From assembly GCF_019844075.1 (NCBI RefSeq), contig NZ_CP081964.1, forward strand, positions 2,232,001-2,296,000: 64,000 nt of DNA, in the 5' to 3' direction. The stretch is from Curtobacterium sp. TC1 (GTDB taxonomy: Bacteria > Actinomycetota > Actinomycetes > Actinomycetales > Microbacteriaceae). Each line of letters starts with the position of its first letter. The stretch's first letter is position 1. The notes below the pieces were generated by a model. It saw only the letters and a list, made by a program, of their open reading frames with translations, searched no databases and was not told the origin of the DNA. Both the position numbers and the translations under genes were made by a program. Below, one piece after another: positions 54,892 through 64,000 of the stretch.

Positions 54892-54987
54892 GGGTTCGAT
54901 CCTCCCACGAGCGCGCTCGCCGGACTGACCCGAACCGGGCCTCGGCCGGGTGGGTACGGTCTGCGGCACAGCACGAGAGGGGTTCCC

Positions 54988-55443
54988 ATGTCCGACGTCA
55001 CCACGTCCACCAACCGCTTCGCCGGGTCCAGCATCCAGAAGGTCGCGCTGCTCGTCGGCGTCGTGTTCCTGCTCGTCGGGATCGCCGGCTTCGTGCCGGG
55101 GCTGACCACGGGCGACCTCGGGGGTGCCGGCCACGGCTCGATGGCGATGCTGCTCGGGCTCTTCCAGGTGTCGGTGCTGCACAACATCGTGCACTTGCTG
55201 TTCGGGGTCGTCGGCGTGCTCGCCGCCGGGTACGCCACCGGTTCGAGGATGTACCTGGTGCTCGGCGGGGTCGTCTACTTCGTGCTCTGGGTCTACGGGC
55301 TCTTCACGGCCGGGCACTCCAGCGGCGCGAACTTCGTGCCGCTGAACTGGGCGGACAACTGGCTGCACCTCGTGCTCGCGGTCGGCATGGTCGCGCTCGG
55401 CGTGGTGTTCCCGCGCGAGCGTCCTCGCCCGGTCGGCGCCTGA
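54988..55443 (+). CDS. DUF4383-family membrane protein
   Basis: 151 aa with four membrane helices (about residues 17-38, 52-80, 86-107 and 122-142) and the DUF4383-like motif VSVLHNIVHLLFGVVG. Function unknown; related proteins are small stress-linked integral membrane proteins. GAGAGGGG lies 6 bases before the ATG. Divergent from fmt by 96 bp. Confidence 0.85.
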   Translation: MSDVTTSTNRFAGSSIQKVALLVGVVFLLVGIAGFVPGLTTGDLGGAGHGSMAMLLGLFQVSVLHNIVHLLFGVVGVLAAGYATGSRMYLVLGGVVYFVLWVYGLFTAGHSSGANFVPLNWADNWLHLVLAVGMVALGVVFPRERPRPVGA

Positions 55444-55457
55444 CGGGCGGGCCCTGG

Positions 55458-55594
55458 TGCGGGCGAGTTTCCCGACGAACCACTCGTTGATCGACACGTG
55501 ATTCGTCGGAAGGTGCACACGCATCGGTTGCGTGCGCATCGGCCGACAGAACACGAGGAGATCGACGCGTGGAACGTCGCAAGATGCGAACGCA
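55458..55594. repeat. paired 66-bp imperfect palindromes, locus B
   Basis: Units at 55458-55523 and 55529-55594, each 66 bp, period 71 bp, TGCG at one end and ACGCA at the other, central GATCGAC. Arms pair as imperfect inverted repeats. More diverged than locus A but with the same geometry. It occupies the gap between convergent DUF4383 and priA genes and may end transcription from both sides. A degenerate GGGAGGC hairpin follows to about 55645. Confidence 0.8.
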
Positions 55595-55653
55595 TGCGGT
55601 CCGGGAGGCGCGGCGCCGCTCCCCCGCGGAGGTCCCGTCCGGCACCCGGCGGG

Positions 55654-57666
55654 TCAGACCTCGCTGAACGGCTCGGCGTCGTCGAGCCGGACCCGCAGCG
55701 TCGGTGCCGCCCGACGCCGGTTGCCGCCCTTGAGCACCCGGCGGGTCGACGAGCGTCGGATCACCTCGGCCTTCAGGGTCGCCGCGACCTCGGCGCCGTG
55801 GGCGTACGGGAACCGCACGATCGCCCGGACCGTGCCGGGCAGGGCATCGTCCTCCACCGGGACCGGACCGAGGACCGGACCGGCGGTCGCCCCCTCGAGG
55901 GCCTCGACCGCGGCGGTCACGGCCTCGTCGGTGCCGGTCATCGTCGCGACGCGGACCGCCGGCGGGAAGTGCAGTTCGCGGCGGTCGGTGAGTTCGTCGT
56001 GCGCCGGGCCGTCGAGCCGCCACAGGGCCATCGCGGTCGCGAGCTTGCCGCCGATGCCGACCAGGTAGGCCTCGGCCCCGGGAGCGCCCTTCGCGGCGGC
56101 GTTGGTCCAGAACCGGAGCACGTCCTCCTGCACGCGGAGCCCTTCGCGCGCGAGCATCTTCTCGCCGTCGAGCAGCAGTACGCACGCGTACCCACCGGGC
56201 ACGCTCGGCTCGGCACCACGGGTCGCGACGACGACGGACGGTCTCGCCGGGACCTCGTCGAGCGGGCGTGAGCCGTCGGCCACCACGATCCGGGTACCGG
56301 GGAACGCCCGCCCGAGTTCGTCCGCGGTGCGTTGGGCGCCCTGCCCCACGGGCTTCACGGTGCCGTTGCCGCACGTCGGGCAGCGGAAGCCGACCGCGAG
56401 TGCACCGCAGAAGCGGCACTGCGGGGTGGCACCGCGGTGCGGACTGCCGAGCGGGCCGCCGCAGATCCGGCAGTGCGCCCGTTCGCCGCACTCGGCGCAG
56501 ACGAGTCCGGTGCCGAACCCGGGGCTCGCGACCTGCACGAGCACCGGGCCGTGCTGGCTGGCCTCGCGCGCCGCACGCCAGGCGGAGCTCGGGATGCGTG
56601 CCTGTGCGGCGTACCCCTCTGCCGAGGTCTGCTGGACGGTCGGGATGACCTTCGGGGTCTTCACCCGGAACGGCGTGACGTCCTGCAGCCAGTGGAGTTC
56701 GACGAGCCGCTGCACGTCGGTGCTGCGGGCGTGCGAGACGAACAGCAGGGCAGCACCAGACTGCGCAGCGCGCACCAGCGCGACGTCGCGCGTGTGCACG
56801 TACGGGGCACGCTGCTCGATGAACGAGGCGTCGCCGTCGTCCCACATCGCGATGAGCCCGAGGTCGGTGGCCGGCGCGTACACCGCCGTGCGGTTGCCGA
56901 TGGCGACGACGGGGTGCGTGCGCGCCTGCAGCAGGGCCTTCGCCCGTTGCCCGTTCGTCTGCTTGGCGTCGAAGCGCACGACGCGTTCCGGTGGCAGCAC
57001 CGCGAGCAGGGCGCGTTCGAGGTCGATGACGTCGCGGAAGTCCGGGACGGCGATGACGGCGGACTGCTCGGCCGCGAGGGTGTGGGCGGCCGCCTGGGCG
57101 AGCGTCGCGGCCCACCCGGGAACCCAGACGGGGTCCGCGTCGCCATCGCCGTCGCCCTCTTCGCCGGAGGGCCCGGGCAGCGCCACGGGGTGCGGCACGG
57201 CGGCCACCGCAGCGCGGTCGTGCTCCGCGATCAGCCCTTCGAGCATGCCCTCGGCGTAGCCGGTCACCGGCGGGGCGGACACCGGCGGCGGCGACCACGA
57301 GGGGTCGCGCGCCAGCCAGGCCTTCTCGGCCCGGACCTGCCGTGTCGGCACGGCCAGGCGGAGGACGTCGGACGCCACACCGGCGGCGCGGTCGGCCACG
57401 GCGCGGGCGAGCTTCCAGATCTCCGGCGCGAGGACCGGGACGGGTGACACCAGGGTCTCGATCGCGCTGAGCTCGCCCGGGTAGTCGCCCTCGTCGACGA
57501 TCTCGACGACGTAGCCGTCGGACATCCGGGCCCCGGTTCGGAGCGGGACCTTCACGCGGACCCCCGGCACGCAGTCGTCCTCGAGCTCGGCCGGCACTCG
57601 GTAGTCGAACAGACGGTCCAACTGCGGGAGCGGCGAGTCGAGGACGACGCGCGCGACGGTGGTCAC
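55654..57666 (-). CDS. priA: primosomal protein N' (PriA), actinobacterial degenerate form
   Basis: Replication-restart protein, 670 aa. The N-terminal DNA-binding domain (ARVVLDSPLPQLDRLFDYRVP) and the paired zinc-binding CxxC motifs (CAECGERAHCRICGG; CRFCGALAVGFRCPTCG) are intact. The helicase Walker A GxGKT is missing and the Walker B position reads MWDDGD, so ATP-driven unwinding is unlikely, as in other actinobacteria. GTG 57666 starts 9 bases after the metK stop. Confidence 0.92.
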   Translation of the reverse strand: MTTVARVVLDSPLPQLDRLFDYRVPAELEDDCVPGVRVKVPLRTGARMSDGYVVEIVDEGDYPGELSAIETLVSPVPVLAPEIWKLARAVADRAAGVASDVLRLAVPTRQVRAEKAWLARDPSWSPPPVSAPPVTGYAEGMLEGLIAEHDRAAVAAVPHPVALPGPSGEEGDGDGDADPVWVPGWAATLAQAAAHTLAAEQSAVIAVPDFRDVIDLERALLAVLPPERVVRFDAKQTNGQRAKALLQARTHPVVAIGNRTAVYAPATDLGLIAMWDDGDASFIEQRAPYVHTRDVALVRAAQSGAALLFVSHARSTDVQRLVELHWLQDVTPFRVKTPKVIPTVQQTSAEGYAAQARIPSSAWRAAREASQHGPVLVQVASPGFGTGLVCAECGERAHCRICGGPLGSPHRGATPQCRFCGALAVGFRCPTCGNGTVKPVGQGAQRTADELGRAFPGTRIVVADGSRPLDEVPARPSVVVATRGAEPSVPGGYACVLLLDGEKMLAREGLRVQEDVLRFWTNAAAKGAPGAEAYLVGIGGKLATAMALWRLDGPAHDELTDRRELHFPPAVRVATMTGTDEAVTAAVEALEGATAGPVLGPVPVEDDALPGTVRAIVRFPYAHGAEVAATLKAEVIRRSSTRRVLKGGNRRRAAPTLRVRLDDAEPFSEV

Positions 57667-57674
57667 GCGGTGCC

Positions 57675-58886
57675 TCAGACGGCGGCGGTCAGGAGCCCTG
57701 CGGCGGCGCGGAGCTCCTCGACGCGGTCGAGCTGCTCCCAGGTGAACCCGGGCAGTTCGCGACCGAAGTGCCCGTAGGTCGCGGTCTGCGCGTAGACCGG
57801 ACGGAGCAGGTCGAGGTCGCGGATGATCGCGGCCGGACGCAGGTCGAAGACCTGGCGGATCGCGGCTTCGATCGTGGCGTCGTCGACGTGCCCGGTGCCG
57901 AACGTCTCGACGTAGAGCCCGACGGGCTTGGCGCGACCGATCGCGTAGGCGACCTGCACCTCGAGCCGGTCGGCGAGCCCCGCGGCGACCGCGTTCTTCG
58001 CGACCCAGCGGAGGGCGTACGCAGCCGAACGGTCGACCTTCGACGGGTCCTTGCCGCTGAACGCGCCGCCGCCGTGACGGGAGGCCCCGCCGTACGTGTC
58101 GACGATGACCTTGCGGCCGGTGAGTCCGGCATCGCCCTGCGGGCCGCCGATCTCGAAGCGGCCGGTCGGGTTCACGATGACGTCGACGTGCGACGAGTCC
58201 AGGTCGACGAGGTCGAGCACCGGACGGATCACGTGCTCGGTGATCGCCGCGGTGAGCTCGTCGAGCGTGACGCTCGGCGAGTGCTGCGTGGAGAGCACGA
58301 CGGTCTCGACGGTCTTCGGCACGACGCCGTCGTAGCCGATGGTGACCTGCGTCTTGCCGTCCGGGCGCAGGAACGACAGCTCGCCGGACTTGCGGACGGC
58401 GGCCAGCCGCTCGGCCAGGCGGTGTGCCAGCCAGATCGCGACCGGCATGTACTCGGGGGTCTCGTTCGTCGCGAAGCCGAACATGATGCCCTGGTCCCCG
58501 GCGCCCTGGCGGTCGAGCGGGTCGACGGCGCCGGTGCGGGAGTCGAGCGACTCGTCGACGCCCTGCGCGATGTCCGGCGACTGCGCGCCGATCGACACCT
58601 CGACGCCGCACGTGGCGCCGTCGAAGGAGACGTCCGACGAGTTGTAGCCGATGCCCGTGATGACGTCACGGACGAGCTTGGGGATCTCGACGTAGCCCGA
58701 GGTCGTGACCTCGCCCGCGACGTGCACGAGGCCGGTCGTCACCATCGTCTCGACGGCGACCCGAGCGTTCGGGTCCACCGTGAGCAGCGCGTCGAGGACG
58801 CTGTCCGAGATCTGGTCGCAGATCTTGTCGGGGTGCCCCTCGGTCACCGACTCGGAGGTGAAGAGGCGCAGAGCAGCTGCAGTCAC
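57675..58886 (-). CDS. metK: S-adenosylmethionine synthetase
   Basis: Makes S-adenosylmethionine from ATP and methionine, 403 aa. Signatures [33 protein letters not shown] and the phosphate-binding [19 protein letters not shown] 58886 lies 6 bases after the rpoZ stop and gives the usual start; the frame open to 59363 is a shadow of rpoZ and gmk. Product supplies methyl groups, including to RsmB. Confidence 0.97.
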   Translation of the reverse strand: MTAAALRLFTSESVTEGHPDKICDQISDSVLDALLTVDPNARVAVETMVTTGLVHVAGEVTTSGYVEIPKLVRDVITGIGYNSSDVSFDGATCGVEVSIGAQSPDIAQGVDESLDSRTGAVDPLDRQGAGDQGIMFGFATNETPEYMPVAIWLAHRLAERLAAVRKSGELSFLRPDGKTQVTIGYDGVVPKTVETVVLSTQHSPSVTLDELTAAITEHVIRPVLDLVDLDSSHVDVIVNPTGRFEIGGPQGDAGLTGRKVIVDTYGGASRHGGGAFSGKDPSKVDRSAAYALRWVAKNAVAAGLADRLEVQVAYAIGRAKPVGLYVETFGTGHVDDATIEAAIRQVFDLRPAAIIRDLDLLRPVYAQTATYGHFGRELPGFTWEQLDRVEELRAAAGLLTAAV

Positions 58887-58891
58887 CGGGA

Positions 58892-59155
58892 TCAGTCGGA
58901 GGGCTGCTGCTGCTTGGTGACGGTGAGCTTGTCCTCGTTGATCTCGTGCAGAGCCACGGACAGCGGCTTGTCGTCGATCGTCGAGTCGACGAGCGGGCCG
59001 ACGTTGTCGAAGAGCGAGCCCTCGTGCAGGTCGGCGTAGTAGTCGTTGATCTGGCGCGCGCGCTTGGAAGCGAAGATGACGAGCGCGTACTTCGACTCGA
59101 CCTTGCTGAGCAGGTCGTCGATGGGCGGGTCGATGATGCCCTGGGGGTTGGCCAT
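58892..59155 (-). CDS. rpoZ: RNA polymerase omega subunit
   Basis: 87 aa; assembles with beta' in RNA polymerase. Motifs [21 protein letters not shown] and [11 protein letters not shown] are typical of actinobacterial omega. ATG 59155 with AGGAGA 6 bases upstream; the longer frame to 59179 lacks a site. Follows gmk by 27 bp, the classic gmk-rpoZ-metK-priA order. Confidence 0.96.
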   Translation of the reverse strand: MANPQGIIDPPIDDLLSKVESKYALVIFASKRARQINDYYADLHEGSLFDNVGPLVDSTIDDKPLSVALHEINEDKLTVTKQQQPSD

Positions 59156-59182
59156 GGAGTCTCCTCGTCGTCGGTGCACCCG

Positions 59183-60115
59183 TCAGGGCGCAGAGAACAA
59201 GTCTACGACCTGTCGTGCCGCGGTGCCGACATCGGAGTTCACGATGCGGACGTCGAACTCGTCCTGGGCGGCCAGTTCGACCTTCGCGGTGTCGAGTCGA
59301 CGCGCCTGTTCCTCGGGCGACTCGGTACCGCGGCCGATCAGCCGGCGCACCAGTTCTTCCCACGTCGGGGGCAGCAGGAACACGAGGACGGCCTCGGGCA
59401 TGGCGTCACGGACCTGACGAGCACCCTGCAGGTCGATCTCGAGCATGACCCGCTCGCCGGCGTCGAGCGCGCGGTCGATCGGCGGCCGCGGGGTGCCGTA
59501 CCGGTACGAGTTGTGCACCGTGGCCCACTCGAGCAGCTCGCGTTCGCGGATCATCCGGTCGAACTCGGCGTCGTCGACGAAGTAGTAGTGCACGCCGTCG
59601 ACCTCGCCCGGGCGGGGCTTGCGGGTCGTGGCGGAGACGCTGAGGTTGACGTCGGGGTACTGCTCGCGGATGTACGCGCTCACCGTGCCCTTGCCGACGG
59701 CCGTCGGTCCGGCGAGCACCACGAGCTTCGACGCACCGCGCTTGCGACCGCGAGCGGCGAGCCAGTCGGCCAGGGCCGTGCGCTGCCTGCTGCCGAGGCC
59801 CCCGAGACGCTTCGAGGGCGCGATGCGCAGCAATCCCATGATCGACTCGGCACGGGCCGGGCCGATGCCGGGCAGGCTGACGAGCAGGTCGCGGACGCGG
59901 AGCGAGCGTTCCGCCGAGGTCGTCTCGACCAGGGCGTCGTCCCACGCCGAGCGTGCGACCTCGAGCGCCGACCGCTCCTCCGACGCGATCGCGGCCTTCA
60001 CAGCGGCTCGGGCGCGTCGCGCGGCGACCGCGGCCTGGGCGGCCGCGACACGGTCGACCTCCGGTGGGGTGCGGTGGGCCGGCTGGTCGCCACGGTCCGT
60101 GCCGTCAGCGGTCAT
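59183..60115 (-). CDS. gmk: fusion of actinobacterial integration host factor (mIHF) with guanylate kinase
   Basis: 310 aa. Residues about 30-120 match mIHF, a DNA-binding nucleoid protein ([14 protein letters not shown]...[36 protein letters not shown]), with its helix-hairpin-helix-like LPGIGPARA. Residues 131-310 are guanylate kinase (GMP to GDP): P-loop GPTAVGKGT (136-144), GMP-binding [20 protein letters not shown], lid [17 protein letters not shown]. In many actinobacteria these are two adjacent genes. ATG overlaps the pyrF stop as ATGA. Confidence 0.93.
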   Translation of the reverse strand: MTADGTDRGDQPAHRTPPEVDRVAAAQAAVAARRARAAVKAAIASEERSALEVARSAWDDALVETTSAERSLRVRDLLVSLPGIGPARAESIMGLLRIAPSKRLGGLGSRQRTALADWLAARGRKRGASKLVVLAGPTAVGKGTVSAYIREQYPDVNLSVSATTRKPRPGEVDGVHYYFVDDAEFDRMIRERELLEWATVHNSYRYGTPRPPIDRALDAGERVMLEIDLQGARQVRDAMPEAVLVFLLPPTWEELVRRLIGRGTESPEEQARRLDTAKVELAAQDEFDVRIVNSDVGTAARQVVDLFSAP

Positions 60116-60992
60116 GCCGCTGCTCCGAGTGCGGCGACGATGCGGTCGGCGCGGTCGGCGACGAGCGCTGCGACCCCGTCCGGACCGTCGGTCAGCAGAC
60201 CCCGCGACTCGCTCACGAGCACCTGCTCGGCACGCGAGCCGTACAACGCGCGGAGGTCCTCGATCCGGGCCCCCTGGGCACCGAAGCCCGGGGCGAGCAC
60301 CGGTGCGGTGCCGATCGCGTCCGCGTCGATGCCGAAGTCGTCGAGGTGAAGGGTCGCGCCGAGCACGAGCCCGACGTCGCCCAGGGCCTGGTCGCCCACG
60401 GACCGGTTGTCGTCTGCCACGTCCAAGACGATACCGGCCGCGACCGTCCGGCCGGTACGCGGTCCCTCCGCCAGCACCGCGGTCTGCAGCACCCGGGCCT
60501 CGGGGTTGCTCGTCGCGGCGAGCACGAAGACCCCGGCACCGTTCCGGCGCGCGACGTCGATCGTGCCCCGGAGCGAGCCGTACCCCAGGTACGGCGACAC
60601 CGTCATGGCGTCGGCCGCGAACGGCCCGTCACGGTTCAGCCACGCCAGCGCGTAGTCGTCACCGGTGGTCCCGATGTCGCCCCGCTTCACGTCGGCGACG
60701 ACCAGGAGGCCCGCATCGCGTGCCCGACGGATCGTCGCGTCGAGCGCACGGTAGCCCGCCACCCCGGCCGCCTCGAAGAAGGCGATCTGCGGCTTCACGA
60801 TCGCCGCGCGGCCGGCGGCCGCGTCGACCAGGGCCGCGCCGAAGGCGGTCAGCCCCTGCTCGTCGCGGCCGAGCCCCCACGCCGCCAGAGTGGTGGCGTG
60901 GGGGTCGATGCCGACGCAGAGCGGTGAACGCTCGCCGATCGCGGACGCGAGCCGATCGCCGAAGGAGGCCGGGCCTCCCGACCGTCCGTCGC

Positions 60993-60996
<4 letters not shown>
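60112..60996 (-). CDS. pyrF: orotidine-5'-phosphate decarboxylase, type 2
   Basis: Final step of UMP synthesis, 294 aa. Active-site [11 protein letters not shown] (residues 101-111, catalytic Lys104 and Asp pair), characteristic of the longer actinobacterial/mycobacterial type. GTG 60996 overlaps the carB stop as GTGA. The N-terminal GGPASF is encoded by a GGAGGCC-G-GGCCTCC palindrome (60964-60978), another copy of the GGAGGC theme. Confidence 0.96.

Positions 60997-64000
<3,004 letters not shown>

Overview
The window is about 71% G+C chromosomal DNA from an actinobacterium. Gene content and order point to the family Microbacteriaceae, and a Curtobacterium-like genome is my best guess. The reasons are the uvrA-uvrC-rapZ-whiA-gap-pgk run, an ANTAR response regulator beside polA and tRNA-Leu, an mIHF-guanylate kinase fusion, a PriA without helicase motifs, and SD-less genes preceded by TANNNT boxes. 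I made no database comparison. Most genes lie on the minus strand; plus-strand genes are isolated insertions (MFS transporter, thioesterase, exported Pro-rich protein, HdeD-like protein, NmrA-like protein, DUF4383 protein).

Layout. 1-11.5 kb: start of pgk, gap, whiA, rapZ, uvrC, uvrA, an SDR oxidoreductase and uvrB, which combine central glycolysis, regulation and nucleotide excision repair. 11.6-17.6 kb: an MFS transporter, a convergent acyltransferase/acyl-CoA ligase pair, an exported alpha/beta hydrolase coupled to coaE. 17.6-25.7 kb: rpsA, a DUF885 protein, polA, a PaaI-type thioesterase, a GNAT acetyltransferase, a PdtaR-like ANTAR regulator and tRNA-Leu(CAA). 25.7-33.6 kb looks accessory: an OmpR-type two-component system with a divergent exported Ala/Pro-rich protein, a GAF regulator with aldehyde dehydrogenase and a DUF779 gene broken by an in-frame TAG, an HdeD-like membrane protein and a VIT1-type transporter. 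33.6-42.4 kb: pyk, gltBD and lgt.

42.5-51 kb is a compact his/trp supraoperon (rpe-hisE-hisG-hisF-hisI-trpE-Trp membrane protein-DUF6704-trpC-trpB-trpA), with many 4-base GTGA/ATGA stop-start overlaps. A TetR/NmrA-like divergent pair with a clear double operator interrupts the core at 51-52.4 kb. 52.4-64 kb: rsmB, fmt, a DUF4383 protein, priA, metK, rpoZ, mihF-gmk, pyrF and carB (truncated at the window edge), covering translation start, replication restart, methylation and pyrimidine synthesis.

Beyond the genes, four things stand out. There are two loci each with a pair of 66-bp imperfect palindromes spaced at exactly 71 bp. GACGGGAGGC-type hairpins recur between genes and inside some genes. 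The 3' end of tRNA-Leu is duplicated. At least ten genes have a TANNNT box 6-8 bases before the start codon, the layout of leaderless transcripts. No CRISPR array, insertion sequence or complete prophage was seen.
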